A model generated the notes under the pieces. That model saw nothing but the letters and a program-made list of their open reading frames with translations, was not told where the DNA came from and searched no databases. The position numbers were made by a program, and so were the translations under genes. Positions 12,021-24,373 of a stretch of 64,000 bases of DNA are shown piece after piece (position 1 is the first letter of the stretch; each line of letters begins with the position of its first letter). The stretch comes from Stomorhina lunata (lineage: Eukaryota > Arthropoda > Insecta > Diptera > Rhiniidae), in the NCBI GenBank assembly GCA_933228675.1, contig OW121741.1, forward strand, positions 43,051,080-43,115,079. Direction: 5' to 3'.

Positions 12021-13316
12021 AAGAGTGTTCTAAAAAAAATATGCATTTACTATTTTAGACAAAATTTATCCATAGTGCAAGAAATAATTTATTTTTTGAT
12101 CAAGTTAGTTTCTATAGATATGTCAGATACTATTATTTTAGAAATTATTAATTTTCAATAGTTATTTCAATCAAAATGGACTGCGAAAAAAAAGTTCGTG
12201 AAAATATAATTAAAACTTTTCAAAAAAATCCGTCATGGACTTTTAAATAAATAGCTAAAAATTTGAAAGTTGACCCTCGAACGGTTTCTAATGCCATCAG
12301 ACGGTATAAGGAAAACCAGAGCATTGAAGAAAAACCTGGATCAGGGAGGAAAAAAGGTCCTACAGATATTGGTAAGGCAAAAGAAGTCGAGCGACTCTTT
12401 TGAAGAGCGCCTAACACTTCTTTAAGAAAAGCAGCTCGTACGGTGAAATGTTCTACAAATTTTGCACATAGAGTAAAAGCTTATGCTGGACTGAAGACGT
12501 ACAAAGTCCAAAAGGTCCAGATCGCAATGCTATAAAGAACTTAGAAGCAAAAAAACGAGCGAAAAAATTGAAGTCTGATTTTATAAAAAAATACACCTGT
12601 TGTGTGATGGATGATGAAACATACGTACTGGCAGACTTTTCTCCACTTCCTGGTCAAGATTTTTATGTTGCTGATAAACGGGGCAATGTTCGGCAAGAGT
12701 TTCGCACAAAAAAACAAACAAAATTCCCTAAGAAGTTTCTCGTGTGGCAAGCTATTTGCAGTTGTGGCAAAAGAAGTAAAGTATTTGTGGAATCTGGCAC
12801 AATAAACACAGAAATTTATATAAAGGAGTGCCTACAAAAACGGTTGTTACCCTTTTTAAGAGAGCACAGAGTGACTACATTTTTTTGGCCCGATTTGGCA
12901 TCATGCCATTATGGAAAAAAGGCACTTGAGTGGTACTCAAAGAATAATGTCATTTTTGTACCACGAGAGGCAAATCCACCTAACTGTCCAGAACTTCGGC
13001 CTGTGGAAAGGTATTGGGCTCTGGTAAAAAAAGAATTGAAGAACACAGGAAAGATTTCCAAGAACATGTCAGATTTTAAGCGCAGGTGGAACACATGCTC
13101 CAAAAAGGTATCAGAAGCAACTGTAAAATCTTTAATGGGAGGGTTTCCGAAAAAAATCGATAATTTTGCAAAACCCGAGTACTAAGTAAACATTTTAATG
13201 CTAAATGATTTTGTATAATATGTCATTATATTTGCGTATTTTGTAGAGTTTTGATATTAAAAGGTTTGATTTTTATTTAAGAAAATCCAACTACAAATTT
13301 TATTTAGAGCACTCTT
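12021..13316 (+). mobile_element. Tc1/mariner DD37E element, copy C
   Basis: Full-length 1296 bp with both canonical ends and flanking TA (12019-12020 and 13317-13318). It sits inside the family R element at 11827-14357. Confidence 0.95.
12176..13185 (+). pseudogene. DD37E transposase, copy C, two stops and a frameshift
   Basis: Relative to sister copies there is an in-frame TAA at 12248-12250 in the first helix-turn-helix, an in-frame TGA at 12401-12403 replacing an Arg codon, and a lost T near 12517. The catalytic half (12568-13185, 205 codons) is open and keeps MDDETY, WPDLASCHY and VERYW. Shared variants GTGGAATCTGG (Glu for Ala) and AAAAAAATCGATAA (Ile for Val) link it to copy F. Confidence 0.92.
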
Positions 13317-13339
13317 TAAGTAAAACTTTAGAATCTTAA

Positions 13340-14330
13340 TGCTTTTGATTGGATGTATAATGATTGCTTATATTAAACTTTTGTCGTCATTTTTGGATAA
13401 AAAACGTTCAATATCAAAAGCTTTTATCTAGATAACTAATATCTAAAGCTTTCTACTAAAAGCATTCCATATAGAAAGCTTTCCAATAAAAAAAACTTTC
13501 CTATAGAAACAATTTCAATATCAAAAGCTTTCCTATAGATAACTTTAATGTCTAAAGCTTTCTAAAAAACGGTTAACACTAAAAATTCCTATATAAAACT
13601 TTCGATGTCGAAAGGATTCCTATAATAAATATTCGATATCGAATGAATTTTTTAAAATATAAAAATTTCCTACAAAAAACTTTCAAAATCAAAAGCTTTA
13701 CTTACTTTTTGTAAGTTTTGATAAAAAAAAGCTTTAAACTAAAAACATTCCATAACGAAAGATTAAAAAAAATCCTATATAAAACTTTCGATGTCGAAAC
13801 GTTTCCTATAATAAGCTTTTGATATTGAAAGATTTTCTATAGAAAACTCTAGATATCAAAAGATTTCTTATATAAAACTTTTGTCATCAAAATATTTCGG
13901 ATTGAACGCCCTTTATATAATATATAATATCCAAAGCATTCCACTAGAAAGCATTCCACTAGAAACATTCCATATCAAGAGCTTTCCAATATAAAACTGC
14001 CAATATCTAAAGATTACCTATGTAAATCGTTGTCGAAAGGCTTCCTATAATAAACCTTTGATATCGAAACATTTTCTATGGAAAACTTTTTATTTTCTTC
14101 GTAAAACTTTGAATATCGAAAGATTTCATATACAAAACATTCGAAGTCAAATATATTAATATCGAAAGAAAAAAAAACTTGTATCGAAAGATTTCCTATA
14201 GAAAACTTTTTATATCGAAAGATCTTCTGTAGAAAGCATTCGTTATCGAAAGATTTCCTATAGAATTCATTCGCTTTCGAAAACTTTTCTACAGAAAACT
14301 TAAGCTTTACTATAGTTTTAAAATATGTGA
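13340..14330. repeat. Dispersed CTTTCGATATCGAAAG-type repeats
   Basis: The interior of family R is a string of 20-35-bp phrases such as AAAACTTTCGATATC, AAAGATTTCCTATAGAAAAC and AAAAGCTTTC. Many are palindromic around GATATC or AAAGCTTT. The same phrases fill 49010-52110 and occur at 44870-44940 and 56520-56720. Confidence 0.7.
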
Positions 14331-14357
14331 GTTAGGGTCTTTCTACTTGAGACCAAC

Positions 14358-14990
14358 GATATACAATATACAATTGTATAGGCAGTATTTGCCTGAGAGT
14401 TATAGTGATTTCTTTTCTAGAGAAATGTGTTACCCTCAAAGTTGCAGTAAAACTATGCACATTTTTTTTACCAATTCCCTTGAATAGTGTTACATTTTTT
14501 GCAACTAGAAACGAAATTAAAATTTTCCTAATGCAAATACATATTTACACACACAAATAAAATAAACAAAAAAGCACACATTTGTATAAAAGAGTAAGGA
14601 AGTGGTACTTCATTTGGTAAAAGGGTAAGGAAGTGGTACTTTTAGCATGTGCTCGTCAAGTAAGTGTAGAAAATATAACATTTTCCCATATTTTTGATGC
14701 AACATATAATGAAAAAAACATGATGAATTTTAAAAAAGTTGCACGCTTTTTTTACAAAACACGAAGAATTTTTAGACTGTTAAGTCACAAAACATCACTG
14801 ATTTCAACTTGTTCCCAAATATCGCAGATAAACTGCTGTCAACGATTAACAAGCGTCGAAGGAGAATACATAAGTATTTCGAAAATCAATAAAATCATAT
14901 GCATGTGCAAAGCATAAATAGTACCCCTCGAATTATTTACCCGGCGTTGACTGTGTCTTCTAACGACTTAAGTTCTTCCATAAGTTCCCT
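14358..14990. other. AT-rich stretch with no recognised gene
   Basis: GGTAAAAGGGTAAGGAAGTGGTACTT is partly repeated in tandem at about 14592-14643. A 94-codon frame from 14633 has no recognisable motif and is probably chance. Confidence 0.4.
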
Positions 14991-16285
14991 AATACTCCCT
15001 CAACTAAAATTTTTAGTTGAATTTTCTTAAATAAAAATCAAGCCTTTTAATATAAAAACTTTACATAATACGCAAATATAATGACATATTATACAAAATC
15101 ATTTAGCATTAAAATGTTTACTTAGTACTCGGGTTTTGCAAAATTATCGACTTTTTTCGGAAACCCTCCCATTAAAGATTTTACAGTTGCTTCTGATACC
15201 TTTTTGGAGCATGTGTTCCACCTGCGCTTAAAATCGGACATGTTCTTGGAAATCTTTCCTGTGTTCTTCAATTCCTTTTTTACCAGAGCCCAATACCTTT
15301 CCACAGGCCGAAGTTCTGGACAGTTAGGTGGATTTGCCTCTCGTGGTACAAAAATGACATTATTCTTTGAGTACCACTCAAGTGCCTTTTTTCCATAATG
15401 ACATGATACCAAATCGGGCCAAAAAAATGTAGTCACTCTGTGTTCTCTTAAAAAGGGTAACAACCGTTTTTGTAGGCACTCCTTTATATAAATTTCTGTG
15501 TTTATTGTGCCAATTGCCACAAATACTTTACTTCTTTTGCCACAACTGCAAATAGCTTGCCACACGAGAAACTTCTTAGGGAATTTTGTTTGTTTTTTTG
15601 TGCGAAACTCTTGCCGAACATTGCCCCGTTTATCAGCAACATAAAAATCTTGACCAGGAAGTTGAGAAAAGTCTGCCAGTACGTATGTTTCATCACCCAT
15701 TACACAACAGGTGTATTTTTTTATAAAATCAGACTTCAATTTTTTCGCTGGTTTTTTTGCTTCTAAGTTCTTTATAGCATTGCGATCTGGAACCTTTTGG
15801 ACTTTGTATGTCTTCAGTCCCGCATAAGCTTTGACTATGTGCAAAATTCGTAGAACATTTCACCGTACGAGCTGCTTTTCTTAAAGAAGTGTTAGGCGCT
15901 CTTCGAAAGAGTCGCTCGACTTCTTTTGCCTTACCAATATCTGTAGGACCTTTTTTCCTCCCTGATCCAGGTTTTCTTTCAATGCTCAGGTTTTCCTTAT
16001 ACCGTCTGATGGCATTAGAAACCGTTCGAGGGTCAACTTTCAAATTTTTAGCTATTTTTTTAAAAGTCCATGACGGATTTTTTTGAAAAGTTTTAATTAT
16101 ATTTTCACGAACTTTTTTTTCGCAGTCCATTTTGATTGAAATAACTATTGAAAATTAATAATTTCTAAAATAATAGTATCTGACATATCTATAGAAACTA
16201 ACTTGATCAAAAAATAAATTATTTCTTGCACTATGGACAAATTTTGTCTAAAATAGTAAATGCATATTTTTTTTAGAACACTCTT
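14991..16285 (-). mobile_element. Tc1/mariner DD37E element, copy D, one degenerate end
   Basis: The 5' end (right side) is canonical (AGAACACTCTT, then TA at 16286-16287). The other end reads CTAATACTCCCTCAACTAAA where AAGAGTGCTCTAAATAAA is expected, so its last ~20 bp have diverged and the left boundary is approximate. Confidence 0.85.
15122..16130 (-). pseudogene. DD37E transposase, copy D, 2-bp deletion
   Basis: Loss of CT in GACTCTATG near 15836 puts the N-terminal DNA-binding half (16130-15729) and the catalytic half (15844-15122, 240 codons) in different frames. The first catalytic motif reads VMGDETY, changing the residue before the Asp-Glu pair; the catalytic Asp, WPD and VERYW remain. 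Apart from that shift, the reading frame is close to complete. Confidence 0.92.
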
Positions 16286-16619
16286 TATGAGGACCAGCAA
16301 ACATTCAATACTAAGAGAAAATTTTGCTGCAAAAAAATCGCTTAAGATCCCGGATAATTTGAAGTCGCTCAAAACAAAAATCTGGTACCATTTGGACGCT
16401 CAAAATATACGGTCATGGTGCTTAAAAATATGATCGTGATATCCGAAAAATCGTGAATATGTTGTCAATTGGAATGCTTAAAACTTAAGGGCAAAAGGTG
16501 CTTCGTATATGATATCGTTATATTTAAAGAATTGTGGATCTACAACTTTACATAAAACTGCTTCCTATCGGACTCATAGCTTAATGTAAAGGTCTTCTTA
16601 GACAATCAAAACCCCCCAA

Positions 16620-16915
16620 AAAATCATTCGGGATCGAAAAAATTCAGTAAATTGTTGCCTTTATTTTAGGAAAAACTGCATCAGTTTCAATTGTGTCATT
16701 AGTGGATCGTAGTGTGGACAATTCTGAATGGTAAACAATGCTTTGCATCCAAGAAGTCTTCGGAGAAACAAGAAACCCCAACCGTCAAGAAGGAGCATTT
16801 TTCATTACGACAATGCAAGCTCACACTTAACGGTTCTGACAAGAGACTTTTTGAGCGACTTAATGAGCCGTATAGACCTAATATGACTTATTTTTTTTTT
16901 AAATAAAGCGTTTTC
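16620..16915 (+). pseudogene. Decayed mariner-like transposase fragment
   Basis: CATTACGACAATGCAAGC at about 16814 translates to HYDNASSH, the motif around the second catalytic Asp of mariner transposases. It is followed in frame by LTVLTRDFLSDLM, like the segment leading to the YSPDLAP motif. Upstream, another frame gives EVFGETRNPNRQEG, which resembles the family's sequence just before that Asp, so at least one frameshift lies between. The rest is unrecognisable and no terminal repeats were found. Confidence 0.55.
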
Positions 16916-17710
16916 AACACATAAAAAGCTGGATGAGTACAAAATGCATGTTTAAGATATAGATACTGTATAATAAAAGTGGTCTATGTAAATATATTGT
17001 CAAAAAAATACAATCTTTACTAAAGGATTATCAGCTGCCAGACGGAAGCAGCGGTATTGGCAAATCTTGTAACACAAAATGAAAACCATCGTACTTTCCA
17101 CTTATATTTCAAATAAACTTCTGGAAATATCAGCTAGTCATTAAATATTTTTTACAATCTTAAAGATTAAATTAAAAAAATAACTTGACAACAAACATTT
17201 CTACAGGGGGTTTAAAATTGTGAATATTGCTCTAAAATTATCAAAGGTTAAACTGCAAAAAATAATCCTGGCCAGCAACAAACAAATTTCATTTGAAAAA
17301 TGCATCTTTGAAAATTAAATTGTTTGTTAGACTAAAAATCATAAAAGGCGACTGATTAAACAAATTCTAGTTACTCGTATAATAATAAATATAAAGACAT
17401 TGAGTGTCACAGAGTTATAATTAAAATGAGATTACAAAAATACATTTTATTGGTTTAAATTAAAACAGAGATTAAATTTAACAATTAATTTAAATGCAAA
17501 AACAAACAACAGCAATTTTTTGTTTTAGTTATCAACAGCTGCAGTCAGTTTTTATAAAAAAAATATGCAAATAGTCTCCTCCCGAGACAAAGAAAGAAAT
17601 GAATTTTTATGTAAAAATATGGTCAAATAATTTATTTTTAAAAGCTAAATTATGCAGCTAAAAAAGAAGGAAGAAATCTTATTGAAACTAAAAGGTAATA
17701 AACGGGGACA
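16916..17710. other. AT-rich stretch with no recognised feature
   Basis: No conserved frame, repeat boundary or RNA gene is visible. Confidence 0.45.
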
Positions 17711-17763
17711 AAGAAACAGCGTTGTCAACTTTCAAATTTCAAAAAGCACTTAAGCACTTTAGA

Positions 17764-17857
17764 CAAATTTGCAGTTGCGGCAAAAGAAGCCAAGCCTGTG
17801 TCATTAGACACGATAAACACAGAAATTTATATATCGGAGTGTCTACAAAAATGGTTA
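17764..17857 (+). pseudogene. Older DD37E relative, 5' fragment
   Basis: The translation gives QICSCGKRS and, after a one-base shift, TINTEIYISECLQKWL. These match the mid-catalytic segment of the young family (AICSCGKRSKVF and TINTEIYIKECLQKRL), but with many substitutions. Copy E begins at 17858, exactly where this reading frame is interrupted, so copy E landed inside this older relative. Confidence 0.75.
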
Positions 17858-19152
17858 AAGAGTGTTCTAAAAAAAATATGCATTTACTATTTTAGATAAA
17901 ATTTATCCATAGTGCAAGAAATAATTAATTTTTTGATCAAGTTAGTTTCTATAGATATGTCAGATACTATTATTTTAGAAATTATTAATTTTCAATAGTT
18001 ATTTCAATCAAAATGGACTGCGAAAAAAAGTTAGTGAAAATATAATTAAAACTTTTCAAAAAAATCCGTCATGGACTTTTAAAAAAATAGCTAAAAATTT
18101 GAAAGTTGACCCTCGAACGGTTTCTAATGCCATCAGACGGTATAAGGAAAACCTGAGCATTGAAAGAAAACCTGGATTAGGGAGGAAAAAAGGTCCTACA
18201 ATTATTGGTAAGGCAAAAGAAGTCGAGCGACTCTTTCGAAGAGTGCCTAACACTTCTTTAAGAAAAGCAGCTCGTACGGTGAAATGTTCTACGAATTTTG
18301 CACATAGAGTCAAAGCTTATGCTGGACTGAAGACATACAAACTCCAAAAGGTTCCAGATCGCAATGCTATAAAGAACTTAGAAGCAAAAAAACGAGCGAA
18401 AAAATTGAAGTCTGATTTTATAAAAAATACACCTGTTGTGTGATGGATGATGAAACATACGTACTGGCAGACTTTTCTCAACTTCCTAGTCAAGATTTTT
18501 ATGTTGCTGATAAACGGGGCAATGTTCGGCAAGAGTTTCGCACAAAAAAACAAACAAAATTCCCTAAGAAGTTTCTCGTGTGGCAAGCTATTTGCAGTTG
18601 TGGCAAAAGAAGTAAAGTATTTGTGGCATCTGGCACAATAAACACAGAAATTTATATAAAGGAGTGCCTACAAAAACGGTTGTTACCCTTTTTAAGAGAG
18701 CACAGAGTGACTACATTTTTTTGGCCCGATTTGGCATCATGCCATTATGGAAAAAAGGCACTTGAGTGGTACTCAAAGAATAATGTCATTTTTGTACCAC
18801 GAGAGGCAAATCCACCTAACTGTCCAGAACTTCGGCCTGTGGAAAGGTATTGGGCTCTGGTAAAAAAGGAATTAAAGAACACAGGAAAGATTTCCAAGAA
18901 CATGTCCGATTTTAAGCGCAGGTGGAACACATGCTCCAAAAAGGTATCAGAAGCAACTGTAAAATCTTTAATGGGAGGGTTTCCGAAAAAAATCGATAAT
19001 TTTGCAAAACCCGAGTACTAAGTAAACATTTTAATGCTAAATGATTTTGTATAATATGTCATTATATTTGCGTATTTTGTAGAGTTTTTATATTAAAAGG
19101 TTTGATTTTTATTTAAGAAAATCCAACTACAAATTTTATTTAGAGCACTCTT
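17858..19152 (+). mobile_element. Tc1/mariner DD37E element, copy E (nested in an older relative)
   Basis: Both canonical ends are present, with TA at 17856-17857 and 19153-19154; length 1295 bp. Diverged pieces of a related transposase flank it on both sides and continue across the TA. Confidence 0.95.
18013..19021 (+). pseudogene. DD37E transposase, copy E, two single-base deletions
   Basis: One A is missing from the A-run just after the start (near 18030) and one from the A-run near 18425, before the CCVMDDETY motif. Two open pieces remain (18099-18443 and 18440-19021, 193 codons with all three catalytic residues). The sequence shares GGATTAGGG and ACAATTATTGG with copy F (Leu and Ile where most copies have Ser and Asp), marking a subgroup. 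Confidence 0.92.
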
Positions 19153-19325
19153 TATTACCGCATCTGAGCATGTAAAAGTTAATCGGCTCTTGTAAAAAAA
19201 GAAATTGACGATCAGGCATAAGTGGACTACCTCCTCCAGAAAGGTATAAGTATAAAATTCTTAATGGAACGACTTCCAAAAAACTTATCCCCGAAAACAA
19301 CAGATTTGTTTGCATTTATTGCTAT
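19153..19325 (+). pseudogene. Older DD37E relative, 3' fragment
   Basis: After copy E the older copy resumes. A frame gives LVKKEIDDQA and, further on, LLQKGISIKFLMERLPKN, like LVKKELKNTG and KKVSEATVKSLMGGFPKK of the young family. The stretch between the second Asp and RYW is mostly lost. Confidence 0.7.
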
Positions 19326-19419
19326 TAAAAAGTAAAGCAAATTTGGATCAATTTTGATATTGCGCTACCAAATTTATATACGAGTATATATTATATGTTT
19401 ATTTTTTGCTTTAACGGGT

Positions 19420-21490
19420 TACCCGATTACAAACCTGGTCAGGGAAGGGGTAAAATATGGCACTTTTTATGATATCCTTGAATATGTCATGAACTAGAAC
19501 ATCAAACTTATTGCGGAAAGATGAGCAAGATCTATAGGCTAAGCACGTTTCTTTGTACCAGTTGGTCTGCGCGAACCTCAAGCTGATAGCGGTATACCTA
19601 TATATATACTGGTCAATGTTCTCCTAACCGAAAAGAGCACCACTTTTTGCTAGATTATCCGCAATGATGTTACCTGGTACATTGTTGTGACTACGTACCC
19701 AATATAGTTCAATATTATAATGTCTCGCCAATTTCATTTAGGAATGCCCGGCATTCGCGGGTAAGAACGGATATCGTATATAGAATGAATGACGGCAAGA
19801 CTATCCATATTGAAACGAATATCGCTGTAATATATTCGGTGGTACATAAGCCACTTGCTCGCCCTATATATATAGCTAAGATCTCAGCCTGAAGAATATT
19901 GCAGTATTTTGGGAGCTTGAAATTGATTTTCTTTCCCAATAGTGGGAAACTAATTTTTTATTTAGATCCATCCGTATAGATATCCAGGGTCCCATCTCTG
20001 GAAACGATTTGAGTCCCAGAGATATCCACAGAGAAGGATCGATCGATGTGGAAAGGGAGTAATCAATGAAGTTAATAAGTTTATCCAAAATGGTGGAGTG
20101 GCCTATAGGTGAAGTAGACCATTCTCCAGAGCTACGAATTGAGGCATTAGCACAACCGGAAGCCAGTTAAGCATAGCGAAGAGTGCCCTTGAAGGTGAAG
20201 TCCAATGTTGGGCAAAGTCTCTCTGATTTTGTATTTTGCTAACTCCTTAAAGCCCCCGTAATTATTGGGGTAGCGGATCTGCGGATTTTGACAAAAGATC
20301 CTCGCTGATTAGACTTACTTACAGTAGGCCACCTATTTCAAAGAGCTAGACAGTATTTAAAGGAGAAAGGCTCCACGTGTTGCCTGAAGCTCTTCTGCAC
20401 GAATAGTGTGTAATGGCAGCTTTAGAAAGCCTAGATTGGGTGTTTAAGTTCAAGGACAACTTTGAGTCCAGAACCACTCCCAGATATTTGACGTTGTCCG
20501 TAAGCTCGAGTTCTGTCCCGTATAACTTTGCGAGGGTGAACTCGGGTTCTTATATATTCTAGTGAATAAAGCAAGTTCCGTTTTGGTGGGATTAACTCCA
20601 AAACCATTGAAAACGCTCCATTCGGTAAGTGTGACAAGAGCGACTTCCAATCGCTGCAAAAAAGTATTTAGGTACTTGCCCGAAACTGCAATAGCGACAT
20701 CATCTGCATAAGCAATGGTTTTAAAGCGCAGAGTCCAATCCTCTTAGCAATTTGTCAATAGCAAGGTTCCATAGCAGGGGTGACAAAACACCGCCCTGAA
20801 GAGGACCCCGGCATGCTACTTTGTAGACCTTAGCTTTGCCCAAGTTTGAGAAAAAATTCCATAAGATAGAAGTTTAGCTATAAAGGAAATAATAGAGATA
20901 TCTACTCCTAGGTCTGCCATTGCCAATGTAATCGACGTAGGCTTAATGTTGTTAAAAGCTTCCTCAATATTTAGAAAGGCAACAAGTGAAAATTCGCCGA
21001 ACCTTAGTGATTTTTCTAAAGAACTGTAGTTGATGAACGAAGGTGGATATCAATGATACGTTCCAGAGTTTTAAGAAGGGAATTGAGTCTAATTGATCTA
21101 AAGTCGTTCGGTTTGCTGTAGCTAGCTTTACCAGCTTTAGGGATAAAACTACCTCACATCTGGTTCATGATTCAGGTATATAAGACAGTCTTAGACAACT
21201 CAGAAATATCCGAAGGTCAGCAATATGTTGCAAGTCAACCCGCTGATTTATACGGTTTAAAACTGTCTAGAGCCCACTTAACCTTTTTCTATTAATAAGG
21301 ATGGGTGTGGATTCAAACACAGTCCGATTACTGGACTCTAGATTTACATCCAGGGAATTGAGTGCCTATTAGGACCTCAAGAGTTTCGATACTACTGGTG
21401 GTGTAGTTGCACAAGTTTTTTGAATGTAACCAGTGACAGAGGGCGAGGTAGTCAGGATTTTGCAAAGCCTACTGGTCTCGGAAGATCCGG
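19420..21490 (-). pseudogene. I/LOA-type LINE, reverse transcriptase and RNase H, decayed
   Basis: On the minus strand, residues like KWALDSFKPYKSAG (near 21260) mark the N-terminal reverse-transcriptase region. AYADDVAIAVSGKYL (near 20700) is the catalytic YADD motif, and GFGVNPTKTELALFTR (near 20600) follows it. Downstream, LPKYCNILQAEILAIYIG (near 19900) and ELYWVRSHNNVPGNIIADNLA (near 19700) are RNase H motifs. The order RT then RNase H fits the I or LOA groups. Many frameshifts and stops make it a fossil; the 5' half is missing. The exact clade is inference. Confidence 0.75.
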
Positions 21491-22439
21491 TAAAATATTT
21501 TTTCCACAGCAAAATTTTTTAAAAGCTCTTAAAATAGTGCCAAAAGCACTGAGTTGACAACTCTGTAAAGGAGAGAAATTTTTGTAGTGTAAGAAATTTT
21601 TTTAAATATACTAACCATAGGCATAAGGTGTCATAAACATGTTCATATTTGCAGCAGCGGTGTTACACGATATGAAGACGATGATGACGAGAGGAGGATA
21701 ATATCAAAATTAATTATTCCGAAAACAAAAAAAAAAAACGAAAAGCGATTTCAATTGAATTTAAAAATAAACGAGACGAACGAAATTATTTGGGTTATAT
21801 TAAAAATAAAAAAATGCTTAAAATTTAAATTGAAAATCAATTTCAATATTTACAAATTATTTAAATTAAAAAATTTATGATCAACAAACTTAAATTCTAT
21901 TTAATAAAAAAAACAAAAACAATTGAAATATAATCACAGAATTTTTTTTTATAATTTTTTATGTTTAATTTCGCTTAATAAGACCTTGAGTTTTAAAACC
22001 AAACTTTATTTTTAGAGATTTCAAAAAAAAAATTATAGGTTTGTTTGTTGTTTTTTTATAAATTTCAATTATTTAAATAAAAAAAGTTGAAAGTTGAAAA
22101 ACTAAATTATTAAAAATTAAATTCTAGTTAAAGATTATTATTAGATTATGTTTTAAATAATAAAAAACGAACAATTATGTTTAAAAATGGAATAATAGAA
22201 GCAAATAAAAAATGTCTCTTAATTGATTTTAAAAATATTTTTTCAAAATATTTTTTCAGCAAAATTTAAAATTGTGTAGCAACAACAAATAAACAGGAAC
22301 CAAAAGGTAACGAGAAATAAGTCGCGTTGCCTATTTTTAAAAAACAAATAAAAAAGTTAGAAAATAAAACCGTTACCGCATAAAACCGTAACCGTTTAAA
22401 ACGTTTTTAAAAGGAAAAGTTAAGATGTTATTTTTATAT
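21491..22439. other. AT-rich stretch with no recognised feature
   Basis: Long A/T runs dominate (for example around 21725-22100). No coding frame, RNA gene or terminal repeats are seen. Confidence 0.45.
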
Positions 22440-23610
22440 TCCTTTTGACAGGTTTTAATTGTATTTTATTCCAAAATTTTCTAAGGCAGTTCTTTTTCGA
22501 TTTCGATTGGTTTTGTATAGCCTGTATAGCTGCTACCGCTGCTGCAGTAATTTAACGCCGTTTCACCAGCTTTTGCGAGTTGAACACAATTTCGCGGTTC
22601 CAAGTATAACGGTATCCACAGTGAGGTATCATGCTCACGGTGACTTTTTTAAGGGTGAACACTTTGTCGGCGTCGTCGTCGTGTTGGTAGTGGATGTTGA
22701 CAGTTGGAGTAATAAAATCCGTAAACAACTTCAGTTTGACGTTAATCTTTTCGACGTGTGCGACAAAAATTAACCCAACTTCCTTTCCCAAACAACGGTC
22801 AAAATTCCGGTATGATAAACGATTAGTTTACATTTAAGTTTAAGCGGATTAAACCGGGCAAGTTGTAAGTATAACTCGGCGGTAAACGTTTCGACCGATG
22901 CATATGATTAACGTTAGTTTTTAAAACGTTTGCCGAAACGTTTTTTTTTTTTATTTTCTCACAGTTTTGTACTTTTTTTCAAATTTAAGTTTTAAGTTTA
23001 AGTTTTTTTTTTTTGTTTAGTACTTCCCAGACATTTATATATATTTTTTGCTATTTTTTTTTTATTAATAATGTTATCAAAACACAATAATGGTATTATG
23101 GAAAAATACCGCTGGCAAATCAACGTTTTATAGACTTTGTGTATCTCTAAGTCTGTCGTTTTTCTTTGTCTAATATTTTACGATTTTTTTCTTTTTAATT
23201 CTAATTCAAATATTCAGCATGTGTTTAGAGATAACGCACTCTCAGCTTCACAGAAAACCCTTTTTAAGAGGTATTAGTTTTGTTGGAATTTGTAATTTAA
23301 TGGTTTTATGATTTTATCGTTTTGTTTTTCTAATTTTTTCTATAATTATCTTTTTGTCTTTGAAATACAGTCTGTCTATTTTGATTTGAGGTATGTGAAA
23401 CACTTTCAAATTCGTATTGAAAATAATAATAATAACAAGCGTGTTTTTCGGAATAAAATTTATTAACAAACAGCACGAACGATTGTAAGATTGAAACTGA
23501 ACTCGTGTCGGAATGTTGTCTTTGATTTTGAACGAAAGCAACAGACACAAAGCGCCAAACACTCAGTCAGCAGCACCAGCACCAACGATCAAGATTCTCA
23601 ACAACTCAAG
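22440..23610. other. Probable unique host sequence, left of hAT Z
   Basis: This segment has more GC and CpG than its surroundings (for example GTCGGCGTCGTCGTCGTG near 22666) and matches none of the repeats in the window. It continues at 27829 once hAT Z is removed, across the duplicated AACTCAAG. ACTCAGTCAGCAGCACC at 23561 contains TCAGTC, a fit to the fly initiator consensus. Short frames exist on both strands, but I recognise no protein. It could be promoter or 5'-UTR DNA of a host gene. Confidence 0.35.
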
Positions 23611-24373
23611 CAGGGCTGCCAGATACTTTTTGGTCACCATCCCCAAATTTTGAAACTTTTAGCCCCAAAAATCCCCAATTCACAAAAAGCGTATTTACTT
23701 ACATTTTTTATTCAATTAAATGAAGAGATTGATTTTATTAACATAAAAATAGCAGAGACCGGATTTTAATACTTTTAAAACAATATTTTCTTGTTTTAAT
23801 CCATAAAAAAACAATCATTGAAGTTTAAAAAAATATTAAAAATCCCTCATGATTTTTATTTGTTCAAAAATTTTGTTCCTTTTTTCAATCCGATGAAAAT
23901 AAAATATAAAAAAATCGTTTGGGATATTTATCAGTACAGTTCAAAATTATTTTCATCTTTTTTCATCCGATGAAAATAAATTTTGATAGACAAAATTCAA
24001 ATTTTATTTCTGTATTTGTCCGTGTATAAAACATCTTTAGGACGTTTAAATAGCAATAAATTCAATTATTGTTGCAAATTTTATATTGAAATGGGTTTGG
24101 GCAACAAATGGTCGTTGTCTAAGTGCGTTTAAAACGTTTAAAAGTTATTTTGTTTTTGAAAATAGCGACGCGAATCAAAGAAACCACCATTAGTTCCCAT
24201 TAGAACTATTATCTTTAACTTCGATGTCCTAAAAAATTGCAATAAATTGTAAACATTCATACATTCATTGTTGAAAATTTTAAAATTTCATAAACATTTT
24301 ATTTTTTCAAAGTCAAAACAGAAGTTCAAAAATAAAACAATCAATAAAATATTTTTCTGTTCGGATATTTATC

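Larger units (their letters stand above)
11827..14357. mobile_element. Family R inverted-repeat element, split by DD37E copy C
   Basis: The left end (GTATCTCATGCATAAAGACC, 11827) and the right end (GGTCTTTCTACTTGAGACC, near 14337-14357) are inverted relatives of the GGTCTCATGTAGAAAGG end at 48789. Downstream of the left end, the TTTTTTCAAAATTGATTTTTT and TAATGCATT phrases follow the order seen at 48810-48960. After copy C the alignment resumes with GATGTATAATGATT... as at 49033. Without copy C about 1.2 kb remains. No protein is encoded. Confidence 0.6.

Noticed and set aside
12909..13103. Recurrent 64-codon frame MEHVFHLRLKSDMFLEIFPV antisense to the transposase (also near 15204, 18745, 45916 and elsewhere)
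   Set aside because: It is conserved only because the DD37E copies are near-identical. It is a shadow of the catalytic domain with no signals of its own.
22459..22791. Overlapping 104- and 79-codon frames on opposite strands as a gene
   Set aside because: There is no recognised motif or splice context; the GC-rich composition alone could keep both frames open.
23563..23568. TCAGTC initiator as a real promoter
   Set aside because: A six-base match with no clear TATA or downstream element at correct spacing is expected by chance.
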